Assembly (NCBI GenBank): GCA_032718475.1
Contig: JAUCBJ010005554.1
Location: 1-64,000, forward strand
Origin: Nemertoderma westbladi
Taxonomy: Eukaryota > Xenacoelomorpha > Nemertodermatida > Nemertodermatidae
Reading direction: 5' to 3'
DNA length: 64,000 nucleotides
Notes under the pieces: generated by a model
What the model was told of the DNA's origin: nothing
What the model saw: the letters and a program-made list of their open reading frames with translations, nothing else
Database searches by the model: none
Part shown: positions 1-10,115 of the stretch, piece after piece
How the letters are laid out: the number at the start of each line of letters is the position of its first letter
How positions within the stretch are numbered: position 1 is the stretch's first letter
Translations under genes and position numbers: made by a program

Positions 1-332
1 CTAATAATACTTGAATATAGTAGTGGCTTTATTGTACTTTAAGAAGTACGGACATTTCATCTTACTGTAGTCACGTATTTATAATATGATACGGACAGTA
101 AGGAAAGAGAAAAATAATTATTTTCTCGCCGTCGCACTAAATATATATTATAAGTAATTACGTACGTAATAAACACTAATATATTGCACTAATCTACTAA
201 ATAATCACTAAAATAACATTCTACTAAATAAAATTGAATAAAAACGATTATAATAAAGTACATAATAATGTTCACATATAAAATATAATAAAATAGATAA
301 AATAATATAGTCATACACCCACTCCAGACGTA
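1..332. other. AT-rich flank, no gene seen
   Basis: AT-rich sequence downstream of the BEL integrase stop. It could hold the 3' untranslated region or LTR of that element, but no LTR boundary, polypurine tract or repeat partner is visible within the window. Confidence 0.4.
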
Positions 333-1226
333 TCACGTTGGGGAGTCCCTAGATGTTTGAGGAATTAGGGAGGTGGTCGTGGGAAGAGTGTCTTGCCTTC
401 CATAGTTTCCGGAGAGTTCTCTGTCTCTTTCCAGTAAACATAAACGACCAACTGGGCGATTGAGTTGTTGTGTCTCAAAGATTATGCCTGGCTTCTTGAA
501 GTTACGCCGCATGACGATGAGTTCTACCGAGCGTACTAAACCATCATCCGAGATGTGGGTCTCGATGATACGACCTGTCTGCCACCGTTTACGTGGGAGG
601 TCTGGATCTACAATAAGCACCATATCTCTGGTGCTGACGTTTTCTTGCTGCGCAAACCACTTAGTTCGAAGTTGTAGCGTGGGCAGATAATGTTTCTCGA
701 AGTGGTCAGCGAAACGACGGGATAGCAACTGCATAAGTTGCCAAGTTCGATGGCAGTATTCGTCTCCGTCGGCAATCTCCGATCGTGGGAGCATGGCTAC
801 AGGTTTCTTCAGTAGGAAGTGCGCGGGTGTTAGCGCTTCCAGGGAATCGGGACTCGATGAGACTGGCATAAGCGGTCTCTCGTTGAGATAGGCAGCTATT
901 TCCTCCATTAACGTCCGCAAAAGTTCGTCGGTGAGATACGCACGGCATGGCACTATAAAGTGAAATGCGGTTTTGACACTTCGAATTAATCTCTCCCAAC
1001 TTCCTCCCCACCAAGGGGCGTCGGCGGCGTTGAAGGTCCAGCTAGACGCTGTTATCCTTAGCTGGTCGTCCACCTGTCTTTGGTTCCAGTCCTTCACGTA
1101 AGCCTGTATTTCGTTGTTGGCACCAATGAAGTTCGTTCCCTTATCCGATCTCATGGTATTACTCGTCCCGAAGCGAGCGATCTGTCGTCGTAAACTTAAG
1201 ACGAAGCTGTTGGTGGATAGATCGTT
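333..1226 (-). mobile_element. BEL/Pao LTR retrotransposon, integrase C-terminal fragment
   Basis: This is the end of a BEL/Pao-type polyprotein. From the N-terminal side it shows the second half of the rve integrase core. The motif SDKGTNF carries the second catalytic Asp, and PWWGGSWERLIRSVK carries the catalytic Glu. A C-terminal domain of the kind fused to BEL integrases (DUF5641-like) follows, with LRTKWF, a DMVLIVDPDLPRKRW block and a GRI stretch. Translation stays open upstream of the first ATG (1154) through SLRRQIARFGTSNT to about 1226, so the visible ATG is not the real start. The first catalytic Asp, RNase H, RT and protease are missing because the homology stops where a LINE 3' tail ending in a GATA microsatellite begins. 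It is therefore a 5'-broken, non-functional remnant. Family assignment rests on motif reading, without a database search. Confidence 0.85.
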
Positions 1227-1762
1227 ATAGATAGATAGATAGATTTATTTATACATTATGTAAAAACAATAACAAATACACCAAACAATGTACCGGTATA
1301 AAGGTATTGTCCAACATAACATATAGGATTACCCCTAAAGCTTTGCAGCTTATTTCCAAGGGGGTCCTTTATGTTACTTGGTTACAAATACAATATTACA
1401 CTACGCTAACCTAAAACCAATATAAAACGTAATTACACTATGTACATGTACAACTTTACCGAGAGCGTGACAATGCCCGACTCAACGATAAAGATGTAAT
1501 GTACAGAACAATTTATTATAAAACGTAATTACAGTATAAATAGTAAATAATTAATAAGCTAATAACTTACTGTAGGACTATTGTACCTATTTTTACATTG
1601 CACACTGAGGTGAGATTTAACTGCTGATTTAAAAGAATGTTGATTATTTAGGTTTTTAATTTCATTAGGCAGAGCGTTCCAGTCTGTAGGTTCTATTCTA
1701 CTTAAGTCTGTGCTAGCTAGTTGCCTTCTAACAGCTGGGGGCAAATCAGGCAATTTGTGACC
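1227..1762 (-). mobile_element. LINE 3'-end fragment (CR1/L2-like) with GATA tail
   Basis: The - strand frame at 1753-1559 reads as the last residues of a non-LTR retrotransposon reverse transcriptase: TDWNALPNEIKNLNN, then SFKSAVKSHL. This is the WN.LP...FK..LK..L signature found at the C-terminus of CR1/L2/Jockey-type ORF2. A roughly 330-bp 3' untranslated region follows and ends in (TATC)n, seen on the + strand as GATA repeats at 1228-1252. A short tandem tail is typical of such elements. The fragment is 5'-truncated near 1760 and its tail abuts the broken BEL integrase, so it probably landed in that element. No clear target-site duplication is visible. Confidence 0.7.
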
Positions 1763-3286
1763 TTAAGATGTTTTTCTACGCCTGCTTAGACGAGATCTAT
1801 TTCCTCCGCCTTCAGGATCGGTGGTTTCGCTTTCCTCCGATGACGTATATCCCTGGCGTTTGGGAGTAGATCTTCTCATCATCTGCATGTGACTAGCAGT
1901 TAACTGTTTATTTATGTTGTCTTGCGTCTCTTGCAGATTTTCCAACTCCAGTTGGGTAGTCTCCTCAGAGGCTCTCCGTTCTGCTTCTGCCACTGCCTTG
2001 GCTGCTTTTCTTTCTGCTTCTGCTTCTGCCGCCGCTGCTTTTCTTTCTGCTTCTACTTCTGCCGCCGCTGCCTTTCTTTCTACTTCTGCTTCTGCCATGG
2101 CCGCCGCCTTTTGTTCCTCTATCCGTCTTTTCTTTACTTGTTCTTCTTGGACTCTAGCGAGGCGGAGTTTTTCATCAAATTCAGCTTGGTTAGCAGCTAA
2201 CATTTCAGCATCGATTGAGTCTAACACACGCTGGGTTCCTTCACTATTAGGGGAAAGTCCAGACAGCCGTCTCCTCAACTCTTCGTCTCCTAGGAATCGC
2301 TGATAGTCGGACAGATAAATGTTGATGGCGTCTCTCGTTCGTGGTCTCTCTGCGGTCTCTTCGCCTTCCACTTGAGAAAGGGTGGCATCGGTTGGTTCTT
2401 CATAGATTAGTCTCTCAGACAGCTGGGATTTCCACTGGTCCGTTTCTTGTACTTTGAGACCTACCCGCTGGAACCAAGTTTTGACAGCAACCTGCAGCGA
2501 CGTGTCCTGTCTTCTTTTGGAAGTTTCCTCAAAGGCTGATAGGATTAGTCTAATGCGTAGGGTTCTTTCGCGTACTTGATATAGCAGCTCTTCCTGCTCT
2601 TGAGGTCCTTGGGGTTGTCGAAACAGTTGTTCTTCCAATCGCTCCAAGGAGCCGAAGAATCCCTGCACATATCCTGCTGCCGACCTCTTCCAAACAGCTG
2701 GATCCATTGTATCTTTAGTCACTCCCATCCTGTGTATATCTTCCCAAGTAGCTTCGGACAAATCTAACGGGAGTCCGGGTCCGGGAAAGTTCCATTGTGA
2801 CTCGACAATAGACATCAATTCTTCCCTGGCGTATCCCGCATAATTATCTTGGGTCGCTCTCATACTTCTCGCCCAATCGGCTTGATGTTCTTCCACCGCA
2901 ATCAATATAGTAGTTAGTACTAAGGCAGGAAGGGTGAGAAGGGGGTCCGAGTAGGCTGTAGCCGCCATCTGCAATCCGCGTTCGGGGGTCAGCTCTACAG
3001 TATCCGAACTACTGGAGCTATCTGATCGCTGGGAACAAGTTTCTTGACTAGGATGTTGCTGCTGTTGGACAACTGCTTCCTGGTTCCGCTTGACTTGTGC
3101 CCGAGTGCCGATGATAGACCTATGGTGTTGGATTAGCTTAGGGTCTGATACTACTACTGGAGGGATGACCTTTCTTTCAGTAGGAGGTGAGCTGAACTCC
3201 TTTCTTAATCGCTCCACACTCCTATCTGTGTCACAGATGGTTGTATCGATTAGACTGTCTGACAGGTTTTGCTGGGTGTCAGACAT
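1763..3286 (-). CDS. Gag-like coiled-coil protein of a retroelement (507 codons)
   Basis: The open frame runs from ATG at 3286 to TAA at 1763. I do not recognise a named domain. The N-terminal 120 residues are polar, with a glutamine run and a serine run. The middle (about 125-370) looks alpha-helical, with few cysteines. Residues about 395-450 are a strongly helical Ala/Glu/Lys/Arg tract built on an approximate ERKAAAAEAEA repeat, likely coiled coil. The end is basic (SRLSRRRKTS). BEL/Pao polyproteins often start with such a charged coiled coil, and a BEL integrase lies downstream on the same strand, so this may be the gag part of the same broken element with its pol deleted. That link is inference. 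A host gene, or gag of another LTR family, is possible. The stop lies right at the junction with the LINE fragment, so the true C-terminus may have been lost. Confidence 0.45.
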   Translation of the reverse strand: MSDTQQNLSDSLIDTTICDTDRSVERLRKEFSSPPTERKVIPPVVVSDPKLIQHHRSIIGTRAQVKRNQEAVVQQQQHPSQETCSQRSDSSSSSDTVELTPERGLQMAATAYSDPLLTLPALVLTTILIAVEEHQADWARSMRATQDNYAGYAREELMSIVESQWNFPGPGLPLDLSEATWEDIHRMGVTKDTMDPAVWKRSAAGYVQGFFGSLERLEEQLFRQPQGPQEQEELLYQVRERTLRIRLILSAFEETSKRRQDTSLQVAVKTWFQRVGLKVQETDQWKSQLSERLIYEEPTDATLSQVEGEETAERPRTRDAINIYLSDYQRFLGDEELRRRLSGLSPNSEGTQRVLDSIDAEMLAANQAEFDEKLRLARVQEEQVKKRRIEEQKAAAMAEAEVERKAAAAEVEAERKAAAAEAEAERKAAKAVAEAERRASEETTQLELENLQETQDNINKQLTASHMQMMRRSTPKRQGYTSSEESETTDPEGGGNRSRLSRRRKTS

Positions 3287-3393
3287 GTTTAGCTATACAG
3301 TTGAATGCTTACTGCTATAGTTACAGTTAAAGCAAGTCTAGTAATTCAGTATGACCGTTGGCCTAGTACCGGTAAGTTATTGCAGTATATGAG

Positions 3394-3628
3394 AATACCG
3401 GTATACACTTATAGTATATATAAGTATTGTAAACTAGGTTTGTCACAGAGTACCGGTATATAATTTTAGCACAAATATATATAAATATATAATAGGCCTA
3501 TCGTGAATACCGGTATACAGCTTACACTTATAGTATATATAAGTATAATTATGAACTAGAATTAATTACAGAGTACCGGTATGATTTCAGCACAAATTTA
3601 TAGAAATAAATATAATAAGCCTATGGTA
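3394..3628. repeat. Two-copy tandem repeat of about 112-123 bp
   Basis: Unit 1 (3394-3505) and unit 2 (3506-3628) each start with AATACCGGTATACA, contain CTTATAGTATATATAAGTAT and ACAGAGTACCGGTAT, and end in an AATA(G/A)GCCTAT block. A third copy begins at 3629 and stops after one motif. The TATATATAAG core could be a TATA-like element, but nothing shows a transcript. Confidence 0.75.
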
Positions 3629-4549
3629 AATACCGGTATGTCAATTATTTTAGAATAATTGAATTTCTGAATATTTTAGGGTTACTTGGTTACTTTAACT
3701 TACTTTATTACCGTTATTTAAGCAGTAGTCCAACTGAGATTGAGACCTAGTTCTTGTATGGCAGGCCTACTGTTTATAAATCGTTTGAGTTGATTTATAA
3801 TAGATATATACCCGTTTAAAATGGGTTTTGTCAATATTTGAAATAAATGTTATTATTTCTGGGGGAAGTCACTACACGGAAGCTGTGCGCTCTCAGTGGA
3901 GTGCTACTTATTGGACACTAAAACAGATAATTCTAATTTACCTAAGTTACTTAATACTACAAATTACTTACGATACGGGTGAGATTAAATCTCTACTTAA
4001 ACACAACAAAAATATTACGTACGAAATTTTAGGGTAATTTTACAGGAAGTCTACAAACCAGCCTAACAAAGAGTTAGAATTCTGGTTATTACAAAGGACA
4101 GGGTACTACGGTATTTGAAAATAATAAGTAGTAGTAAATATATTGCACTGTCCAGATAGGAAAATACCACCGCCTGATGACCTATAGCCGTATCGCTATA
4201 GGTACTACGTTATGTATCACGGAGTGTTCCTACCTGGAAGTTAATTACCGCGGACTACCAGATCCAACGTGCCTATTAACCACTTTACAACACAAATATA
4301 CTGCCTACACACTAATTACCTTCGGAAAGCACTGTACACTAAACCCTAAATTAGGTACAAGTACTGGTACAACAAATAATCAGTAGTTAAATATACTTGA
4401 ACAGTTAAAAGAACCACGGCATCTGCTGGAGTGACCGAAGCACAAAGTCACCAGTCTTTTCCTACGCCAAGCAGCCCGTGTAGTACCGGGGTTAATTTAA
4501 CTATAACGGTATGTGAAACAAACACAATTACTGTAGGAATAAACTTGGG

Positions 4550-5120
4550 GACATGAATGTTGCGAATAATCGCATAAACTCTAAATAATAAATATTACGC
4601 TACCCGTACAGAATACTCAAACAAAATACAAACCAAACGCTGGCAGACTACCACCAAGCCTAAATAAACTACCGTACGTGTAGATTCCGAAATGGTTAGT
4701 TAGTATGCGTTCTAACACGGTAGTACGATTTATTCTTTAAGAGGGGATTGACCTTACAGCTATGGCTGCCCCAACTTACTAACTGGCACTTTATCAGACA
4801 AACTCTACACACGCAGCAATCTCTTCAGACCTAATAATAGCTAGACAACAATCCAGCCTACAAAATATCTGAGTAATAACTATTACGGTACCTGAACAGA
4901 CCACACAAACAAACACAGGCCAAAACGCTGGCAGAATACTGTCAAGCCTAAATAAACTACAGTATGTGCAGATTCCAAAATGGTTAGTTAGTATGCGTTC
5001 TAACACGGTAGTACGACTTATTCTTTAAGAGGGGATTGACCTTACAGCTATGGCTGCCCCAACTTACTAACTGGCACTCTATCGGACAAACTCTACACAC
5101 GCCGTAATCTCTCCAAACCC
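4550..5120. repeat. Imperfect tandem duplication, about 288-bp period
   Basis: A block with GGTTAGTTAGTATGCGTTCT, TTATTCTTTAAGAGGGGATT and CTATGGCTGCCCCAACTTAC is present at 4636-4830 and again at 4923-5115, about 288 bp apart. The preceding 80-90 bp are also similar but more diverged. The better-conserved half has only scattered substitutions. Origin unknown. Confidence 0.8.
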
Positions 5121-5332
5121 AACAACAATCTAACAACAGTCCGGCCTACAATTATCTGAAATAAATATATAATAATTATAATAATTATAAATATAATAAT
5201 CTGTCGGAAATAAAACCGACAGAAATAAGTAAAATCTCAATAAAAAACCAGGGCTGCAGTCCCTGATTAAATACTAAGACCTACCGGTATACAATAATCA
5301 AAATCGAATAATACTAATGTACTTATACTGGA

Positions 5333-5460
5333 AGTACCGGTTAGGACAGTTGGGCCTACAGACCTACAGAAGTACCGGTTCTGGCAGTTGGACCTACGGA
5401 CCTACAGCAGTACCGGTTCTGGCAGTTGGGCCTACTGACCTACAGAAGTACCGGTTCAGG
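5333..5460. repeat. 38-bp tandem repeat, about 3.3 copies
   Basis: Units at 5333-5370, 5371-5408 and 5409-5446 each begin AGTACCGGTT and contain GGCAGTTGG and CCTACAGACCTACAG. A partial fourth unit follows. The unit combines the ACCGGT and GGCCTA words common in this genome. Confidence 0.85.
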
Positions 5461-5734
5461 TTTACCGGTCGGCCGGTACTTTCAACTTTATTGCTTACTG
5501 CAATAAAGACAATAACTGTTATTGTACGCGCTTTTGAAGACCTTTAGCAGTTTAACCTGCCAAAATTTATATGTCTTTTGGTTTATAAATAGACTTTAGA
5601 AGTTGACAAATATTTAATACCAATAAACACAACATTAGCAGAAGCCAGCCTAGTGCGCGTCCATTCACCCCTGGATATACCCGGGGGGCTGGATTCTGAG
5701 GGCTTAGATTATTATTGCAGTGTAAGCTTACTGT

Positions 5735-5912
5735 ATTATTCGATTGATCGTTAATAAATAATTTCTGACTAATATTATTCACTTTCGGGAAATATTAACA
5801 GTTCCTTTAGGACGTGGCGCTCTATCTAAGTAAACAGAGATATGACTTATACTAATCACAACGGCAAGTCGGTAAGGCTTATGATTCACGTATGAGGCGC
5901 ATTCTTTAGGAA
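5735..5912 (+). repeat. Left arm of a ~180-bp dispersed inverted repeat
   Basis: This segment matches the reverse complement of 11640-11822. Shared blocks include GTATTATTCGATTGATCG, ACTTTCGGGAAATATTAACA, CAGTTCCTTT, GTGGCGCT and GCATTCTTTAGGAA. Identity is patchy in the middle, so the copies are old. They could be the ends of one large DNA transposon or two inverted copies of a short interspersed element. No coding capacity is evident. Confidence 0.7.
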
Positions 5913-6699
5913 ATGCTTAGTTATCAGTCACAATCAGGCACACTACCGGTAACACACCATACTGCTCACTAATTTGCCGACCGTCAATGAATTTTATCAT
6001 ATATAAAGCGAACAGCAACGGACTCATGTAGTACTTATCAAATAGCATTAAATTCACTACAAACCACAACAATATAAGTCGCAATCGCTGTATATAACCC
6101 GTCTCTCTAACCTGTAGTGTATCAAGAAAATTGGGAAATTTTGGTTCTTTATAGATGTTCTCCAAATAATATTCAATCAAAACACAACAGTAAACAGCAT
6201 TAAGACGGTAGGTTAAGATATGATATGTTATGAATTGAACTAATATGGACTGATATGTGAGTTGATAACAGTTATACGCTCTATAATCTTAAGCCTACTA
6301 ATGTTTCTTCTAAAGTATGAAAACGAATTGACTCTAGAGCCGGTGTTCCTGGCCTAGATAGAAACAACACAAAGTATCAAGAAAAAACAGTAAGACTGAA
6401 CGCTCTAGCATGATCTGCTAAAAAGCTCCACATCGACAGAAAAAATCGCTCTGATTGGCTGTTAAGCAAACAAAGAACCATGTGTCCAATGGCCGTTTCC
6501 ATGTCAGCAACCAGCTGTTAGATGTCGTAATCTGAATCATCAAGGCTAAGCTGTGCAAGGGTATTTGGTGCATTGCGGGTTTTTTGCCTTACCATGTCCT
6601 CCAAAGCACGTATCTAGAAGAATGACTTTTATGTCCGTTAAAACACCTATAACGGTACCTTGCGGGCGAGGGGGACTGAGTATATCCGCAAAAGCTTTT
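5913..6699. other. Non-coding, nothing recognised
   Basis: Mostly AT-rich sequence between the inverted-repeat arm and the first recognisable LINE-A codons. Short open frames (for example 5917-6180 on the - strand) look fortuitous. The last ~150 bp may be diverged LINE-A sequence, but no endonuclease motif can be read. Confidence 0.4.
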
Positions 6700-6989
6700 A
6701 CAGGCAGCCACCAAACATCGAGGTCAGCCCTACAAGGAAAATATATGACAAGACACTACCTATAGAAACAGGGGACTTCACACCTGCCGAACTCCAAAGA
6801 AGCATTAAAAGCATGTCCAATAATAAAACGAGTGGATTAGATGAAATCCCAGCGGAGGTATGGAAAACAGGAGTGCTAAACAGACCATTATTGAATGTTT
6901 GCAACCGGATGTTAAAAGGGGAAAAACCACCACCAATTTGGACTAAAGGTCAACTAAAGCCAACAAAAGACCATTACTGAATGTTTGCA
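6700..6989 (+). mobile_element. LINE-A copy 1, 5' part (RT linker), interrupted
   Basis: The + strand frame reads as the segment just before and at the start of the reverse transcriptase of an RTE-like non-LTR element: FTPAELQRSIKSMSNNKTSG, LDEIPAEVWKTG, then CNRMLKGEKPPPIW. The endonuclease and 5' end are missing, so the copy is 5'-truncated. Bases 6879-6961 are repeated from 6962 onward (unit 2 is split by LINE-B and resumes at 10104), which puts the reading frame out and gives an early stop. GAATGTTTGCA at 6979-6989 is the left target-site duplication of LINE-B. The element continues at 10104. Confidence 0.85.
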
Positions 6990-9900
6990 CTACTACTACT
7001 AGGATCGGCATGCTGCATTGCAGCTGCATTTTTAAGAATGCTGTGCCGGCTTGTCAACAAAATTGCACCGCCACAACTCCCTATCACCCATGACATTTGC
7101 TAGATCATCCGCATCTTTAAGGCCAGTGTCCTTTAAGATGCGTCTCAAGAAAGTCATGGGCTGTCCACCATGCTTATTCACTCCATGAGGCTGCCAAAGT
7201 ACAAGATTATGCACTGGCTGGTCCTCACGGCGAAAGCAATGTCCTGCAAAGCGGAGGCGATTTTGTTCTAGTGTCAAGCTTGGGGGAACCAATGAGACAC
7301 CTCCAATGTTATATAGTGTCTGGTTGGAGATGTGTGCATTGTACTTGACACAATGAACCCGGCGTAGCATTCTTGTGAATGTGCCATCCAGAGATTTGGT
7401 GTCCTCAGCAGTTAGAGCCCAGCATGGACTCCCGTAGAGGAGTACTGGAACTACTGCTGCTCTAAATAATCGGACCTTAAGTTTCCGATTAATTCTCGGT
7501 GACTTCCAAATCCTGGAAAGCCTATTCAAGGCTGCCCATGCCTTTCCCTTACGTATTCGAAGGTCCTCACCTGACTTCCGGATCCATGATCCCAGGTAAC
7601 AGAAGTCGTCCACATGCTCAAGCATACCATCCTTTGAGCTTATGCTCATCCGATCAGAGACTTGCTGAGGACTTTCAAAGTTAACTGTCAGAATTTTGGT
7701 CTTTCTGGAGTTAATAAAAAGACCAACACTAGAAGCAGCATGTTCTAATGAGCTGAGGAGCCGTTGGGCTCCCTCTAATGATTCTGAGAGTACTCCTAAG
7801 TCATCAGCAAAGTCTAGATCAGTTAGGTACTTGGCAGGATTTCCTCGACTTCTGGAGCCAGTAGGTGGAGTTATCATCACCCCATCATCATTATAATGAT
7901 CTAAGGACATGCGTAGAACATAGTCAACCACAATAATGAACAAGAATGGTGCAAGTGTGTCTCCTTGGAGGACGCCCCATAACACTTCAAATGGTTCTGT
8001 GTCACCGTCAACAGTAGACACAAATGTTGTCGAACCATCGTATACTGATCTGATTGCTGCAATAATTTCATCAGGAATCCCATATAATGAAAGTATGCTG
8101 AACATATGTGAGCGAGAGACTGAATCAAAGGCCTTGAAGAAGTCAACAAAGATAACAGCCAGATGCCTGTCTTTCTTTTTTGATAACTCTTCAATTATCC
8201 TTCTAAGTGCCAAAATGGGCTCCATGGTCCCACGACCTTTACGGAACCCATTCTGATTTCCACGGAGCAGTCTCTCAATGGGATCCCTGATGCAATTTAA
8301 TAGAATCCTATTGTATAGCTTTGCAGCAATCGAGATCAATGAGATTCCCCGAAAAGAACCATAGAGTGTTAGGTTGCCCTTCTTGGGAACTGGCACCAAC
8401 TTATTTGTTTTCATTTCTTGTGGGACTCTTGTTGTTCGGTACATGTCTACTATGATGGGATAGATGAGCTTTAAACACTCAGGTATTTTAAAGACCTCAG
8501 GGGGAACACCATCTACTCCACTGGCACGATTGGTCTTAATGCTCTTTGCAGCAGCCTTCACTTCTGCAAAGGAGATATCGCCAATGGGAATATCTGGGAG
8601 TACAGACTCAGACACTTTTACTTCTATAAAGTTATCAGGCAATACCCTGTCATTATTGAGGAGCTTTTCAAAGTGGGCTTTCCAACCATTGAGGCGATCG
8701 GCTGGTGATTCAGCCTTAACCTTGGTGGTTGGTTGGCTTTTCCGCCCAGTAAGCAGATTGATCGATTTCCATGCCTGGGATGATTGCCTGCTGTCGTCAG
8801 CATCATTGATGGCATCAACCTGTTGGTTTATTAGCTCCTGTAGATTAGCAGAGTACTGCCTGTTCAGGGACCTAGATGCAGCCTTAACTGCATTCTTGGC
8901 CACTGTAGTCTGTTTGAGTCGGGACTCTTTCTGCGCCTTATGAAGGTCATTTCGGCACTTCTGAATTTTGTTGTCAGTCCAGGGGGCCCTTTTCCTGTTT
9001 CGAGGGTATACAGGAACTGTTTCTGCAGCTGCTAACTTAACTGCTTCTGTAAAGGCAGTATAGCCCTCACAGTGATCTGCCGCCTCAGAGGCAAGAGCCT
9101 CATACCTGTTGCTCAGCTGTAGTGTGAAGCTGGATCTCACACTTGGCTGTTGCAACAGAGAGGACCAGTCATGCCGCGGCAAGGCAGATTTCGTTGTTCT
9201 GCTAGCACGCAGACTAAGTCTTACCTTGGCCACAATAAGGCGGTGATCACTGGAGAAGGGTCGAAGTGTAAATGCATTACAGTCTTGTATAGAGCCCCTG
9301 TATTTCCTACGAAACAGAATATGGTCTATCTGGGACTTGTGACCACTGGGTCCACTATGAGTCCATAGCTTTCCAGTTCGCTTCTTGAACTGGGTTCCAG
9401 CCGAAAACAATCCATTTCCAGAGATAAAATCCTGAAGATGGACAGAATTTCGGTTAACACTATTGCTATAGACCCAGGGCGATGTAGGTGATTGATGCAG
9501 ACTTGCATTAAAGTCTCCCAGGAATGTTAAGAATGCATGCTGATCCACTCCACCAGTAGCTGCTTGTAGATTGTGGTAGAAATTTTCCACCTCCTCTACA
9601 GGGGCAACACTAGTTGGAGAGTAGCACACAATCAGAACCACCTTAGGAAACTTCTTAGCCAGTCTTCCAGAACATGAGAAGTGGCAACGGATGATGTGGT
9701 TAGAGATTTGGTCTATTTTGTCCAATGCTGCATGTGCAGTTGGATTCATCAATAGACCAATTCCACCATTGCCACTATCATCTGCTGACGCGAGGGCGAG
9801 TCGCCAACCGCCCCCCATGTCCTTAATCAGAACCTCATCAGTCTGTCCAGTCTGCATTCGGTGCTCTTGAACACCCACTGCGCTAAGAGAAAGCTTATCT

Positions 9901-10103
9901 GCCAAGGCAGTCAGCTCACCTTGTCGCATTGGGGACCCGAGTGTTAGGGTGTTTACTGAGGCTAGTCTTGTGACTTGCCTCAGATTCACCAATGGCGTTG
10001 TTGGTCGGGGTGGAACATGAGAGTAGCCTCCAACTCCAGAATCCCTCTCCCCATCACAATCTGGCCTTCCTGGTGACCCAGGGTTTGGGCCAGTGTTTGC
10101 ACC
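6990..10103 (-). mobile_element. LINE-B copy 1, RTE-like retrotransposon inserted in LINE-A
   Basis: A nearly complete APE-type non-LTR retrotransposon on the - strand. Its 3' end is at 6990, with a (TAG)n tail seen on the + strand as CTACTACTACTA, and its 5' end is near 10103. It is flanked by an 11-bp target duplication GAATGTTTGCA (6979-6989 and 10104-10114). Compared with the longer 5' ends of the copies at 28.8 kb and 61 kb, it is slightly 5'-truncated: the shared GGGTTTGGGCCAG block is followed directly by TGTTTGCACC and the target. It carries the long ORF described separately, and no disabling mutation is seen in the coding part. Confidence 0.92.
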
Positions 10104-10115
10104 GAATGTTTGCAA
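7032..10115 (-). CDS. LINE-B endonuclease-reverse transcriptase (about 1020 residues)
   Basis: This is a single open frame for the replication protein of the element, which nicks DNA and reverse-transcribes the element RNA at the nick. Residues about 45-310 are an apurinic-type endonuclease with VGVQEHRM (catalytic Glu), LGDFNASL, SQIDHIL and a terminal SSDHRL. The reverse transcriptase spans about 490-800. It has PKKGNLTLYGSFRGISL, the motif A block VIFVDFFKAFDS, GVLQGDTLAPFLF and the catalytic LDFADD near residue 765. A long C-terminal region ends with FAGHCFRR, LVLWQPHG and a GDRELWR block typical of RTE-like elements. The first residues (up to about ten) come from the target DNA, and the frame opens on TTG. 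The native start is probably further 5', in the part lost from this copy. The 28.8-kb copy has an ATG upstream that may be that start, although in a different frame there. Confidence 0.9.
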   Translation of the reverse strand: MQTFGANTGPNPGSPGRPDCDGERDSGVGGYSHVPPRPTTPLVNLRQVTRLASVNTLTLGSPMRQGELTALADKLSLSAVGVQEHRMQTGQTDEVLIKDMGGGWRLALASADDSGNGGIGLLMNPTAHAALDKIDQISNHIIRCHFSCSGRLAKKFPKVVLIVCYSPTSVAPVEEVENFYHNLQAATGGVDQHAFLTFLGDFNASLHQSPTSPWVYSNSVNRNSVHLQDFISGNGLFSAGTQFKKRTGKLWTHSGPSGHKSQIDHILFRRKYRGSIQDCNAFTLRPFSSDHRLIVAKVRLSLRASRTTKSALPRHDWSSLLQQPSVRSSFTLQLSNRYEALASEAADHCEGYTAFTEAVKLAAAETVPVYPRNRKRAPWTDNKIQKCRNDLHKAQKESRLKQTTVAKNAVKAASRSLNRQYSANLQELINQQVDAINDADDSRQSSQAWKSINLLTGRKSQPTTKVKAESPADRLNGWKAHFEKLLNNDRVLPDNFIEVKVSESVLPDIPIGDISFAEVKAAAKSIKTNRASGVDGVPPEVFKIPECLKLIYPIIVDMYRTTRVPQEMKTNKLVPVPKKGNLTLYGSFRGISLISIAAKLYNRILLNCIRDPIERLLRGNQNGFRKGRGTMEPILALRRIIEELSKKKDRHLAVIFVDFFKAFDSVSRSHMFSILSLYGIPDEIIAAIRSVYDGSTTFVSTVDGDTEPFEVLWGVLQGDTLAPFLFIIVVDYVLRMSLDHYNDDGVMITPPTGSRSRGNPAKYLTDLDFADDLGVLSESLEGAQRLLSSLEHAASSVGLFINSRKTKILTVNFESPQQVSDRMSISSKDGMLEHVDDFCYLGSWIRKSGEDLRIRKGKAWAALNRLSRIWKSPRINRKLKVRLFRAAVVPVLLYGSPCWALTAEDTKSLDGTFTRMLRRVHCVKYNAHISNQTLYNIGGVSLVPPSLTLEQNRLRFAGHCFRREDQPVHNLVLWQPHGVNKHGGQPMTFLRRILKDTGLKDADDLANVMGDRELWRCNFVDKPAQHS

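Larger units (their letters stand above)
3287..5734. other. Non-coding region with small tandem repeats
   Basis: AT-rich sequence rich in TACCGGTA and TAGGCCTA words. Apart from the three short tandem duplications listed separately I see no gene. Small open frames here have no recognisable composition or motif. If the 1763-3286 ORF is a retroelement gag, its 5' untranslated region and LTR should lie here, but no matching downstream LTR is in the window. Confidence 0.5.

Noticed and set aside
5567-5782. 71-codon membrane-like ORF
   Set aside because: AT-rich, overlaps the inverted-repeat arm and has no family-like motif.
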